From NCBI RefSeq assembly GCF_001591645.1, contig NZ_BCVH01000024.1:1-58952 (forward strand): a DNA stretch of 58,952 bases, written 5' to 3'. Below, piece after piece: positions 16,733-25,278 of this stretch. Each line of letters begins with the position of its first letter. Within the stretch, counting starts at the first letter, position 1. The position numbers and the translations under genes are program-made. Under the pieces are notes generated by a model, which did not search any database, was not told where the DNA came from, and saw only the letters and a program-made list of their open reading frames with translations. This DNA comes from Robertmurraya korlensis NBRC 107688. GTDB lineage: Bacteria > Bacillota > Bacilli > Bacillales > Cytobacillaceae.

Positions 16733-16792
16733 ATGCAAACATTACGTGTAGAAAGATTATTGGTATCATCCGTGGAGCTTGAGAGTGGCTAG
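16733..16792 (+). CDS. Leader peptide 2, between attenuators and bmrC (19 aa)
   Basis: AAGGAGGAAGG precedes ATG 16733, which opens a 19-codon frame (MQTLRVERLLVSSVELESG) ending in TAG at 16790-16792. It ends 35 bp before the bmrC start. It lies after both terminators, so it is translated only on readthrough transcripts. The strong ribosome site argues that it is translated; a role is unknown. Confidence 0.5.
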   Translation: MQTLRVERLLVSSVELESG

Positions 16793-16827
16793 TTATACAT
16801 CCGGAAAGAAAGAGAGGAGACAACAAT

Positions 16828-18585
16828 ATGTTCTCTATTTTACGAAAATTAAGTTGGTTTTTTAAAGAAAATTGGAAGCGCTATACTGTTGCGATAACGC
16901 TTCTTGTTTTTATTGGATTTGTAGATGTCATTCCACCAAAGCTTGTTGGAATGGTGATCGACGATATTCACATGGGGGTAATAAGTAACGAAAAAATTGT
17001 GCAATACTTATTAGCCTTTTTTGTTCTTACAGTTGTATCGTATGGAGTTACCTATATTTGGATGTATCAACTATTTGGTGGTGCATTTTTAATTGAAAGA
17101 AAACTTCGCTCTCAATTTATGAGGCATCTTCTGAAGATGACACCTACATTCTTTGAGAAAAACAGAACCGGGGATTTAATGGCCCGTGCAACAAATGATT
17201 TAAAAGCCATTTCTACAACCGCTGGTTTTGGAATTTTAACCTTGGTAGACTCAACAGCCTTTATGCTAACAATCGTTGCGATGATGACGATCTTTATTAG
17301 TTGGGAGCTTACTCTTGCAGCCGTTCTCCCTTTGCCAATAATGGCTGTTCTAATTAATTATTACGGCAACACTATTCATAAAAAGTTCATGTCAGCACAG
17401 GATGCATTTGGTGAATTAAATGACCGCGTTCTTGAGTCCGTCTCTGGAGTAAGAGTGATTCGAGCTTATGTACAAGAGCGTGAAGATCAAAAACGGTTTC
17501 ACGAAATGACAGAGGATGTTTTCAAAAAAAATGTGGCTGTTGCGAAAATAGATTCTTTATTTAATCCAACGATAAAGGTTCTGGTTGGACTAAGTTATGT
17601 TATAGGATTAGGGTTTGGTTCGTATTTAGTTTTCCATAATCAACTTACGTTAGGGGAACTTGTTTCGTTTAATGTATATTTAGGTATGCTCGTTTGGCCG
17701 ATGTTCGCGATTGGAGAGCTTATAAACATCATGCAAAGAGGAAATGCCTCATTAGACAGGGTACAAGAAACTCTTTCATATGAGCCTGATGTATCAGATC
17801 CATTGAATCCAAAATTAAATCATCATCCGGAGCAGATTACTTTTAAGGAAGTTTCGTTTCGCTATCCATCTTCAAACATTGATAACCTAAATAAAATCAA
17901 TGTCGATTTGAAGCGAGGAGAAACGTTAGGGATTGTTGGTAAAACAGGTAGTGGAAAAACAACATTTATTAAACAGCTACTCAGAGAATATCCACTAGGG
18001 ATAGGGGCGTTAACCATTTCTGATGTAGAGTTAAATGAGCACACATTAGAGACAACTAGAGGGTGGATTGGGTACGTTCCACAGGATCATGTCCTGTTCT
18101 CAAAGACGGTAAAAGAAAATATCCTTTTTGGACGAATCGATGCGACCGATAACGATTTGGCAAAAGCAATTGAATTAGCGGATTTCCAGAAAGATATTGA
18201 GATGCTTCCAGAAGGGCTAGCAACACTTGTTGGAGAAAAAGGTGTAGCTTTATCTGGAGGACAAAAACAGAGAATTTCAATTGCAAGAGCATTAATTAAA
18301 AAACCTGAAATTCTTATTTTAGACGACTCCCTGTCTGCGGTTGATGCAAAGACAGAAAAGAAAATTATTGAGAATATACGAAGTGAACGAAGTGGGAAGA
18401 CAACGATTATAACAACCCATCGTATGTCTGCTGTCCAGCATGCAGATCGGATTATTGTTCTGGATGAAGGGATAATTACTGAGGAAGGAACACATGAGCA
18501 ACTCATGGAACGATACGGCTGGTATCGAGAGCAATATGACCGCCAGCAGGTTCAAGCCTCATCTGAAGTGGAGGTGAGCGTATGA
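16828..18585 (+). CDS. bmrC: Multidrug ABC exporter subunit BmrC (YheI-like)
   Basis: A 585-residue half-transporter with an N-terminal six-TM exporter domain (about 15-310) and a nucleotide-binding domain: Walker A GKTGSGKTT, Q-loop VPQDHVLF, signature LSGGQKQR, Walker B LILDDSLSAVD, H-loop ITTHR. The residue after Walker B is Asp rather than the catalytic Glu, which marks the degenerate site of heterodimeric exporters. BmrC of B. subtilis shows the same. GAGAGGAG precedes the ATG. Its last 4 bp overlap the next gene (ATGA). Expression is probably controlled by the upstream attenuator. Confidence 0.92.
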   Translation: MFSILRKLSWFFKENWKRYTVAITLLVFIGFVDVIPPKLVGMVIDDIHMGVISNEKIVQYLLAFFVLTVVSYGVTYIWMYQLFGGAFLIERKLRSQFMRHLLKMTPTFFEKNRTGDLMARATNDLKAISTTAGFGILTLVDSTAFMLTIVAMMTIFISWELTLAAVLPLPIMAVLINYYGNTIHKKFMSAQDAFGELNDRVLESVSGVRVIRAYVQEREDQKRFHEMTEDVFKKNVAVAKIDSLFNPTIKVLVGLSYVIGLGFGSYLVFHNQLTLGELVSFNVYLGMLVWPMFAIGELINIMQRGNASLDRVQETLSYEPDVSDPLNPKLNHHPEQITFKEVSFRYPSSNIDNLNKINVDLKRGETLGIVGKTGSGKTTFIKQLLREYPLGIGALTISDVELNEHTLETTRGWIGYVPQDHVLFSKTVKENILFGRIDATDNDLAKAIELADFQKDIEMLPEGLATLVGEKGVALSGGQKQRISIARALIKKPEILILDDSLSAVDAKTEKKIIENIRSERSGKTTIITTHRMSAVQHADRIIVLDEGIITEEGTHEQLMERYGWYREQYDRQQVQASSEVEVSV

Positions 18586-20594
18586 CGACTGGTAGACGCC
18601 TCGTACAGTACGCTTTGTATTATAAAAAAATTATTATCGCAGCCCTTATGATGCTATCTGTTGCGGTTACTGCTGACCTTGCGGGACCCTTCATAGCTAA
18701 ACGAATGATTGATCAACACATATTAGGTATTGAGTCAACTTGGTATCAAACGAATGGAACAAAGGATTCAGTTGAATACAAAGGGAATTTTTATAAACGT
18801 GAGAAATATATTGAGGACGACGAAGTAAAGGTAGAAGAAGCAACTATTCTTCAGGTAAATCGTTCTTTTGTCTTTGTTGAGGAAGCTACTCCTTTTGATG
18901 GAGAGAGAACCTTTAGTAATGGTGTACTAACTATTACAAAGGGAGACGAGATTGATACCTTCGAAGGAACAAAGCTAACAACGGAGGAGCTAGTAGCATT
19001 TTATCAGCCGGAAACCTCAAGAATTATTGCTTTATTATCCCTTTACTTTGGACTAATCGTTATTGCGGCTATTTTTGAATACGGACAGCGTTATTATTTG
19101 CAGATATCTGCAAATCGTGTCATTCAAAAAATGCGTGAGGATGTATTTGGGCAGATTCAAAAGCTTCCTATTCGGTACTTTGATAATTTGCCAGCTGGAA
19201 AGGTTGTTGCGAGAATTACCAATGATACGGAAGCCATTCGGGAATTGTATGTGACCGTGTTATCAACCTTTTTCACAAGTGCGATTTATATTACGGGAAT
19301 TTATATTGCTTTATTTATTCTCAATGCAAAACTAGCATTTATTTGCTTATTACTTTTGCCGATTCTCTTTGTGTGGACGCTTGTTTATCGAAAATATGCA
19401 TCAAAGTATAATCATAAAATACGATCAAGAAACAGCGATATTAATGCGATTGTGAATGAATCCATCCAAGGGATGAATGTAATTCAAGCATTTAATAGAG
19501 AAAAACAAACACAATCAGAGTTTGAACATTTAAACGAAGACCATTTTAAGTTTCAAAACAAGCTATTGAGTCTCAACTCGTTAACTTCTCATAATTTAGT
19601 GAACGTACTCAGGAATGTGATATTTGTAGCTTTTATTTGGTATTTTGGGGGAGAAGCATTAAAGCCCAGTGCAGTAATTTCTCTTGGAATGCTTTATGCG
19701 TTTGTTGATTATATTAATCGACTATTTAACCCTATTCAAGGGATCGTTAATCAGCTAGCCAATCTTGAACAAGCACTTGTTGCAGCAGACCGTGTATTTG
19801 AGTTGTTAACTGAAAAAGGCATCGACGTTAATGATAATAGAATGGACCGCTATAAGGGGAATGTAACTTTTGATCATGTATCATTTGGATATAAAGAAAA
19901 TGAGTACGTGTTAAAGGATATTCATTTTACTGCGGAGCATGGAGAAACTGTTGCGCTTGTGGGGCATACTGGTTCAGGAAAAAGCTCAATTATCAATCTG
20001 CTTTTTAGGTTTTACGATTGTCAAAAAGGCAGTATTTTAGTTGATGGGACCGATATAAAAAATATTCCACATCAAACATTAAGGCAGCATATGGGAATCG
20101 TGTTGCAAGACCCTTTTCTATTTACAGGTACGATTGCCTCAAACGTTAGTCTTGATAATCCGTCTATCACAAGGGAAAAGGTGGATCAAGCACTTCGTGA
20201 TGTTGGAGCAGATAGAGTATTTAAACATCTAGAAAAAGGATTTGATGAGCCAGTAATTGAAAAGGGTAGTACGTTATCTAGTGGTCAAAGACAATTAATA
20301 TCATTCGCAAGAGCATTAGCATTTGATCCTGCCATCCTCATATTAGATGAAGCAACGTCTAGTATTGATACGGAAACGGAAATGATCATTCAAGAGGCGA
20401 TGGATGTATTGAAAAAGGGAAGAACAACATTTATTATCGCCCACAGATTATCGACAATTAGAAATGCAGATCAAATACTCGTATTAGATAAAGGCAGAAT
20501 TGTTGAAAAAGGAACACATGACGAACTAATGGAACAAAAAGGAAAATATTATCAAATGTATCAGCTTCAGCAAGGAAGTAATTTAGCTGGTTAA
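18582..20594 (+). CDS. bmrD: Multidrug ABC exporter subunit BmrD (YheH-like)
   Basis: A 670-residue partner of BmrC. The exporter domain has an insertion of about 80 residues between TM1 and TM2 (about residues 47-135, charged, extracytoplasmic), as in BmrD. Nucleotide-binding domain: Walker A GHTGSGKSS, signature LSSGQRQL (departing from LSGGQ), Walker B LILDEATSSID with the catalytic Glu, H-loop IIAHR. The intact Glu here, with the normal LSGGQ of BmrC, forms the one active ATP site of the heterodimer. Its own variant signature pairs with the degenerate site of BmrC. No clear terminator directly follows. Confidence 0.92.
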   Translation: MTTGRRLVQYALYYKKIIIAALMMLSVAVTADLAGPFIAKRMIDQHILGIESTWYQTNGTKDSVEYKGNFYKREKYIEDDEVKVEEATILQVNRSFVFVEEATPFDGERTFSNGVLTITKGDEIDTFEGTKLTTEELVAFYQPETSRIIALLSLYFGLIVIAAIFEYGQRYYLQISANRVIQKMREDVFGQIQKLPIRYFDNLPAGKVVARITNDTEAIRELYVTVLSTFFTSAIYITGIYIALFILNAKLAFICLLLLPILFVWTLVYRKYASKYNHKIRSRNSDINAIVNESIQGMNVIQAFNREKQTQSEFEHLNEDHFKFQNKLLSLNSLTSHNLVNVLRNVIFVAFIWYFGGEALKPSAVISLGMLYAFVDYINRLFNPIQGIVNQLANLEQALVAADRVFELLTEKGIDVNDNRMDRYKGNVTFDHVSFGYKENEYVLKDIHFTAEHGETVALVGHTGSGKSSIINLLFRFYDCQKGSILVDGTDIKNIPHQTLRQHMGIVLQDPFLFTGTIASNVSLDNPSITREKVDQALRDVGADRVFKHLEKGFDEPVIEKGSTLSSGQRQLISFARALAFDPAILILDEATSSIDTETEMIIQEAMDVLKKGRTTFIIAHRLSTIRNADQILVLDKGRIVEKGTHDELMEQKGKYYQMYQLQQGSNLAG

Positions 20595-20705
20595 TGTTCA
20601 AAGAATGTTCGAATTTTTGACATACAATCTTCCTAATTTAAGTCCAGTCGATCCCAAAATTCGTGATAATGTTAAAGCAACTTAGGCACGAAGGGAGATT
20701 TGAAC

Positions 20706-20792
20706 ATGGAAGAGCTTTCTGTGACATTAGTAATTGCAAGTATTATGGTATTAGGTTACTTTATTGGATTTACAATTATAAAAGAATCATGA
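20706..20792 (+). CDS. 28-residue single-TM peptide
   Basis: ATG 20706 follows AAGGGAG with normal spacing. The frame encodes MEELSVTLVIASIMVL... with one TM and a short KES tail, ending at TGA 20790-20792, followed at once by a terminator. It may be expressed with bmrCD or alone. Unknown function. Confidence 0.6.
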   Translation: MEELSVTLVIASIMVLGYFIGFTIIKES

Positions 20793-20793
20793 G

Positions 20794-20826
20794 AACTGCC
20801 TTTTTTGAAAGGCAGTTTTTTTATTT
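20794..20826 (+). terminator. Intrinsic terminator after the 28-residue peptide
   Basis: AACTGCCTTTTTTGAAAGGCAGTTTTTTT forms a compact stem with a T run. Confidence 0.8.
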
Positions 20827-20836
20827 GGGCATAATA

Positions 20837-20866
20837 TGAAAGCCCTCTCCCGTAATGGAAGAGGGC
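20837..20866 (-). terminator. Probable terminator of the SASP gene
   Basis: AGCCCTCT pairs with AGAGGGCT; on the minus strand it is followed by TTTCATATT, a weak T run. Confidence 0.6.
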
Positions 20867-20903
20867 TAAGCCATACTTATTCAGTTGTGCTATCTTAAGT
20901 TAA

Positions 20904-21110
20904 TTAACGTTGGAAAGAACCGCTCATAGATTGTTGAGCCATAGATACTAGACGCTTAGTGATTTCTCCACCTACAGATCCGTTAGCACGTGAAGTAGTT
21001 TCGCCACCAAGGTTTACACCAAATTCGCTAGCGATTTCATACTTCATTTGCTCTAATGCTTGCTCTGCTCCTGGTACTAATAGTTGGTTTGAAGAATTGT
21101 TGTTTGCCAT
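20904..21110 (-). CDS. sspB: Small acid-soluble spore protein, alpha/beta type
   Basis: A 68-residue DNA-coating protein made in the forespore to protect spore DNA. The start [14 protein letters not shown] follows GAAGGAG; the longer reading adds three residues. Hallmarks: the GPR protease site region [12 protein letters not shown] and the C-terminal block [17 protein letters not shown]. The position between yheH/yheI- and yheC/D-type genes is that of sspB in B. subtilis, but alpha/beta SASPs are too similar to name by sequence alone. Expected to depend on SigG; I found no convincing SigG promoter. Confidence 0.95.
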   Translation of the reverse strand: MANNNSSNQLLVPGAEQALEQMKYEIASEFGVNLGGETTSRANGSVGGEITKRLVSMAQQSMSGSFQR

Positions 21111-21384
21111 GTTGAACACTCTCCTTCAGTTTTTTTGGTGGACTATTTTGGATTGAACCAAATTGATTTTATTTAAAATCAAGCTTTCAGCATAGTCCGT
21201 TATAGAAGTGTATTGGTTGTTGGCGACTTGTTGTCGCTGTGTTTACTCAATATTATGGATGATTTTTTAGATCCTATTCGCAATAAACTACAGGTAATGT
21301 TTTCCTGTTTTCATTTTCTTTTTACTTACATGAATGCGTTATATGCTTCTCAAACTAATAAAAAAACAAAGTAGGGAAGAGAAA

Positions 21385-21627
21385 ATGGGAATTTGTCCAG
21401 TTTGTAACGGCCTTGAAGAAAAATACTTTACATGTAGTTCCTGTGGAAACCAATTAGAGGAAGCAGGAAGGCTAATGGATTTTTTTGATGACTATAGTGC
21501 CTATATGCCAATTGATTTAATGAAGCTTGAAGATGGATATCCACAAGATCACGCTAAAAGTCTTTGCCCTCATCTTTATAAGTGTCCTGCTTGTTATAGT
21601 GATGAGGTACAATTCATACAGGAATAA
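21385..21627 (+). CDS. Small cysteine-rich zinc-ribbon-like protein (80 aa)
   Basis: I do not recognise the family. The start MGICPVCNG at 21385 follows AGGGAAGAG. Three Cys pairs are present: CPVC (4-7), CSSC (about 17-20) and CPAC near the C-terminus, plus CPHL. This suggests one or two zinc ribbons. The middle is acidic (MDFFDDYSAYMPIDLMKLEDG). It stands alone between the SASP and MsmX genes and shares a bidirectional terminator with msmX. Confidence 0.7.
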   Translation: MGICPVCNGLEEKYFTCSSCGNQLEEAGRLMDFFDDYSAYMPIDLMKLEDGYPQDHAKSLCPHLYKCPACYSDEVQFIQE

Positions 21628-21629
21628 AA

Positions 21630-21660
21630 AAAAGGAGGCAGCACTATGTGCTGCCTCCTC
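21630..21660. terminator. Bidirectional terminator between the zinc-ribbon gene and msmX
   Basis: GGAGGCAGCAC / GTGCTGCCTCC, flanked by A8 on the left, so the minus strand has a T run. Confidence 0.85.
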
Positions 21661-21665
21661 AGTAA

Positions 21666-22763
21666 TTAACGTATTCTTGACTCTGTAGCTACGTCGAAGA
21701 AGTGAGCTTTATTAAGATCAAAGGCTAAATCGATTGATTGACCAGGTTTGATATCTGAACGAGAGTCTACTCTTGCTACAAAATCTTGACCCTCAATACT
21801 TGAGTAAAGCATGGTTTCAGCACCAGTTAATTCTGAAACATCAATTTTTACATGAATTTTTGTACCTTGAGAAGCTTCAATGAAAACAGGCTCATCATGA
21901 ATATCTTCTGGACGGATACCAAGAATAATTTCCTTACCAACATATCCTTGCTCACGTAAAACTTTCATTTTTCCTTCTGGGATTGCGATAGAAGTTTTGC
22001 CTGCTACAAATTTGCCTTCCTCGATTTTTCCTGTCAGGAAGTTCATTGCAGGAGATCCAATAAACCCACCAACAAACACATTTTCAGGCTTTTCGTATAC
22101 TTCTTTTGGTGCTCCTACTTGTTGAATAATTCCATCTTTCATAACGACAAGGCGAGTAGCCATTGTCATTGCTTCTGTTTGGTCATGCGTTACGTAAATC
22201 GTTGTTGTTTGTAGACGTTGGTGAAGCTTTGCAATTTCAGCACGCATCTGAACACGAAGCTTAGCATCTAGATTCGATAATGGCTCATCCATTAAGAATA
22301 CTTTAGCATCACGGACAATAGCACGACCTAAGGCCACACGCTGACGTTGACCACCAGAAAGAGCTTTAGGCTTACGATCAAGATAAGGTTCTAGACCGAG
22401 AATTTTTGCAGCTTCTTGAACACGGCGATCGATTTCATCCTTAGGAAACTTACGAAGCTTTAATCCAAAAGCCATATTGTCGTACACACTCATATGTGGG
22501 TAAAGAGCATAGTTTTGGAATACCATGGCGATATCGCGGTCTTTAGGTGCAACATCATTCACACGCTTACCATCGATTGAAAAATCACCTTTAGATATTT
22601 CTTCAAGACCAGCAATCATACGTAAAGTTGTTGATTTACCGCAACCAGAAGGCCCAACGAATACGATAAATTCCTTGTCTTGGATATGAAGGTTAAAGTC
22701 TTCAACAGCCGTTACTTTATTGTCGTAAATTTTATAAATATGATCTAAAACTAACTCAGCCAT
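21666..22763 (-). CDS. msmX: Multi-sugar ABC transporter ATPase MsmX
   Basis: A 365-residue ATPase that energises several sugar ABC importers in Bacillus. Walker A GPSGCGKST, Q-loop FQNYALYPHM, signature LSGGQRQR, Walker B VFLMDEPLSNLDAKLR, H-loop YVTHDQTEA. The C-terminal MOI/TOBE-type regulatory domain (about 240-365) includes GIRPEDIH. The length equals that of B. subtilis MsmX. No permease genes are adjacent, as expected for a shared ATPase. A PucR-type regulator lies upstream on the same strand. Confidence 0.95.
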   Translation of the reverse strand: MAELVLDHIYKIYDNKVTAVEDFNLHIQDKEFIVFVGPSGCGKSTTLRMIAGLEEISKGDFSIDGKRVNDVAPKDRDIAMVFQNYALYPHMSVYDNMAFGLKLRKFPKDEIDRRVQEAAKILGLEPYLDRKPKALSGGQRQRVALGRAIVRDAKVFLMDEPLSNLDAKLRVQMRAEIAKLHQRLQTTTIYVTHDQTEAMTMATRLVVMKDGIIQQVGAPKEVYEKPENVFVGGFIGSPAMNFLTGKIEEGKFVAGKTSIAIPEGKMKVLREQGYVGKEIILGIRPEDIHDEPVFIEASQGTKIHVKIDVSELTGAETMLYSSIEGQDFVARVDSRSDIKPGQSIDLAFDLNKAHFFDVATESRIR

Positions 22764-22880
22764 AATTGTTTCCTCCCAGTGATATGAAATCGTTTTCTTA
22801 CGTTTAGATTACAGTATTGGAAGGTTTTTGTACTATGTGAATAGTGCACAAAAATTAAGAGAGAGATATTGGGCAATGTG

Positions 22881-23783
22881 CTATCTCTGTTTTTGCGATT
22901 CAAGCAAACAAGCGATATATAAGGTAATGGCACTAGGATAATCTTTTAAATTTACTCCGGTTTTTTCTGTAAATTTGTCTACCCGATATTGTAGAGTGTT
23001 ACGGTGAATGTATAGTTTTTTTGCAGTGACACTAGCGTTTAAATTATTTTCTAAATATACCTGTATCGTTGCGAGCGTTTCTGGATCGTCCATCAATGGC
23101 TGCAGGAGTTGAATATCTATGGCTTTTAACAGGTCAGCCGGAAGACTATGAGAGAGCAAGGTAGGAAAGATATTTTCAAATGTAAAAACCCTTTCCTTTC
23201 CCTTTAACTCGATAGCCCTCTTGAAAAATAGCCGATCTTGATGGAATAGTTCCTTTAATTCACTTGAGGCAGGCTGAAACTTTCCAATGAAAAAACTTAC
23301 ACGTAGATAAAGGTCATTTTCAAATGTCTCAGAGATTTCAAGAAAATTTTCTGCCATTAAAAAGCTATGAGATTCATGCTCAATAAGAATGGCGTGATTT
23401 GGACTTTCCCAAAATATAATAATCTCCTCAGACAAGAACCCCTTTAAGGCGAGTTCTAAATCCTTTTGCTCCCAATCCTCACCCGAACAATGAAGATGGA
23501 TCATTCGAACACGTCGCTCTTGTTTGTGTGAGGGAACCTGCCCATCTGAAAAAAGGAAGTTGTACCATCCCTGAGATTGAACCTCTATGACAGGTGGCTC
23601 AAAAGAATGAAAGAGGGCTTCAAGTAACTGTTTTTCTTTTGGGTCTAACGTGTTTCTTCTAATTCCAACCCAACCGTCTTCTGTTTCTTCATAAAACCAG
23701 TCATACTCTTTTGTATCATCAAGGGTAGGCTTTTGATTTTTATATTTACTGTCAACGAATAATTGTAGGATTTTTTTTAGCAT
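22881..23783 (-). CDS. PucR/CdaR-type helix-turn-helix regulator (YxkF-like)
   Basis: A 300-residue protein with a C-terminal HTH_30 domain (about 240-298): VYLENNLNASVTAKKLYIHRNTLQYRVDKFTEKTG. The N-terminal part matches no effector domain that I can name. In B. subtilis a similar regulator, YxkF, lies next to msmX, and the same pairing is seen here: this gene is 117 bp upstream of msmX on the same strand. It may regulate sugar transport; inference from position only. Confidence 0.82.
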   Translation of the reverse strand: MLKKILQLFVDSKYKNQKPTLDDTKEYDWFYEETEDGWVGIRRNTLDPKEKQLLEALFHSFEPPVIEVQSQGWYNFLFSDGQVPSHKQERRVRMIHLHCSGEDWEQKDLELALKGFLSEEIIIFWESPNHAILIEHESHSFLMAENFLEISETFENDLYLRVSFFIGKFQPASSELKELFHQDRLFFKRAIELKGKERVFTFENIFPTLLSHSLPADLLKAIDIQLLQPLMDDPETLATIQVYLENNLNASVTAKKLYIHRNTLQYRVDKFTEKTGVNLKDYPSAITLYIACLLESQKQR

Positions 23784-23856
23784 AGTGGGACTCCTATACG
23801 TTTGTATAGTTTCATTATATCAGTTAACGTCTGGTATCAATAATCTGGATTAAAAA

Positions 23857-23904
23857 TTACCATTTAAGAAAAAATACGATATAATCTATTGAATAGGGGA
23901 TACC
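23857..23904 (+). promoter_or_regulatory. Promoter and candidate operator of the CstR-like gene
   Basis: TTACCA (23857-23862), a 17-bp spacer, then TATAAT (23880-23885). A G-tract element TAGGGGATACC lies just downstream (23894-23904); CsoR/CstR proteins bind such G-tracts flanked by A/T dyads. The operator call is tentative. Confidence 0.5.
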
Positions 23905-23930
23905 GTATTGATAGTTGAGAGGTGAATAAA

Positions 23931-24191
23931 TTGGAATACTCACAAGAAATGAAAAACCGATTAAAGCGTCTTGAGGGTCAGGTTCGCGGTGTAATACGTA
24001 TGATGGAAGAGGAAAAGCATTGCAAAGATGTGGTAACTCAGCTATCTGCTGTACGCTCTGCAGTTGATCGAGCACTGGGATATATTGTAGCGAAGAATTT
24101 AGAGGCATGTATTCGTGAAGCAAACGACGAGGGGAAAAACGCCGAGGATGCTATCCAAGAGGCTGTAAATATGATAGTAAAAAGTCGATAG
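23931..24191 (+). CDS. CstR-like persulfide-sensing repressor (CsoR family)
   Basis: An 86-residue helical repressor. The TTG start at 23931 follows GAGAGGTG and aligns exactly with the start of S. aureus CstR; a GTG at 23922 is the alternative. Two cysteines, C31 (EEEKHCKDV) and C60 (AKNLEAC), occupy the CstR positions. The His that CsoR uses to bind copper is replaced (KNLEAC rather than HLxxC). This argues for reactive-sulfur sensing, not copper. No sulfurtransferase or sulfide gene is adjacent; the gene is monocistronic with a strong terminator. Confidence 0.85.
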   Translation: MEYSQEMKNRLKRLEGQVRGVIRMMEEEKHCKDVVTQLSAVRSAVDRALGYIVAKNLEACIREANDEGKNAEDAIQEAVNMIVKSR

Positions 24192-24197
24192 ACAAGA

Positions 24198-24227
24198 AAA
24201 AGGCACACTATCAATAGTGTGCCTTTT
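24198..24227. terminator. Bidirectional terminator between cstR-like and yheC/D genes
   Basis: Perfect 13-bp stem AAAAGGCACACTA / TAGTGTGCCTTTT with loop TCAA. It overlaps the stop codon of the last YheC/D gene. Confidence 0.9.
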
Positions 24228-25278
24228 ACTTACCTTCCGTAAAAGAACGGAAAAGTTGGCAAAGCATCTTCACCCTTTTTTCCTCAATCATTTTTTCGTC
24301 GAAGCTCATTGGTTTTGAATTAATCTCATAAATGACGAATTTTCCATCTGATGTTAAACCAAGATCAATGGAGAACTCAGCGAAGAATCCATATTTTCTA
24401 TTTAATTCTTTTCCACACATCTCAACAATTTTTTTTATTAAGAGATCCTGTTTATCCGTTTGAAATTGGGAATATGAGAGTAACCTTCCTCCATTTGGTA
24501 TATGAGTTGTTACTTGTTGATGGCCGGATTGTCTTACACCGACACCTACAGGTATATGCTTCCCATCCTGAAAAACAGACAATATTCTAAAGTCAAATCG
24601 TTTCCCTTTATAAAGAAGAGGAATTGCTGCTTGCTGTGCTATATATAATGCTTGTTGGAATTTACTATGGTTTTTTTTCCAATAATCATGAAAGGTATGG
24701 TAAATCGTTTCCTCCCGATGATCTATAAATAAAACCCTTCCATCGCTTTGCAATTTTATAATATGAATGCCTTTTCCCATCGAAGACTTTGCTTTTTTTA
24801 TATAGACAGAGCCATAATTAGATAAAAAATTTTCTAATTCTGTTTTATCTTCTATTTTTATTGTCGGTAAGAAATACTGTTTAAGTTCTTTATGCTCCTT
24901 GAAATGTAAGTAACAATCATATTTGTTTAGAAAACTTGGATTAAAAAAAGGTATGGATTGTTCTCCAAAGAGAGTTACAGCATCAGTAAAGGATTTCCTT
25001 TCTTCATGCTTACGAAATGGCACACGGTTATATACAAGTTCAGGAAGGGGAGCGATTATCGTCTCCCATGTTCTCTTACTAGGTTCGTATTTTGCAGCTT
25101 TGACTTCATGGCCAAAGATATCATCTGGAGAGAATACAATCGATATCCCTCCCATCTTCATTAACTCCTCTTGAATGGAACGGAATAAGGGAATATTTCC
25201 AACTAGCTGCTTATCACCTTTTTTACTTGTTAGAATCCCAATATAGGGACTTACATTCCCAAGTGTCTGAGAAATCAT
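24226..25278 (-). CDS. YheC/YheD-family ATP-grasp protein, short form (350 aa)
   Basis: Fourth gene of an overlapping cluster; its ATG overlaps the preceding stop by 4 bp (ATGA). The ATP-grasp fold is shown by KKAKSSMGKGIHII, FDFRILSVFQDGK and the C-terminal FSIDLGLTSDGKFVIYEINSKP. The first part carries the family segment LPELVYNRVPFRK and the loop FFNPSFLNKYDC. YheC and YheD are known as endospore coat-associated proteins; their substrate is unknown. Compared with B. subtilis, which has one YheC and one YheD, this is an additional short copy. It is more divergent than the other three in the core. Confidence 0.88.
   Translation of the reverse strand: MISQTLGNVSPYIGILTSKKGDKQLVGNIPLFRSIQEELMKMGGISIVFSPDDIFGHEVKAAKYEPSKRTWETIIAPLPELVYNRVPFRKHEERKSFTDAVTLFGEQSIPFFNPSFLNKYDCYLHFKEHKELKQYFLPTIKIEDKTELENFLSNYGSVYIKKAKSSMGKGIHIIKLQSDGRVLFIDHREETIYHTFHDYWKKNHSKFQQALYIAQQAAIPLLYKGKRFDFRILSVFQDGKHIPVGVGVRQSGHQQVTTHIPNGGRLLSYSQFQTDKQDLLIKKIVEMCGKELNRKYGFFAEFSIDLGLTSDGKFVIYEINSKPMSFDEKMIEEKRVKMLCQLFRSFTEGK

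Noticed and set aside
17862-18506. Several minus-strand frames within bmrC (up to 139 residues)
   Set aside because: They run opposite to the strongly conserved nucleotide-binding domain and have no family features.
21111-21260. SigG promoter for the SASP gene
   Set aside because: Searched upstream on the minus strand; no pair resembling the SigG -35 and -10 at proper spacing was found.
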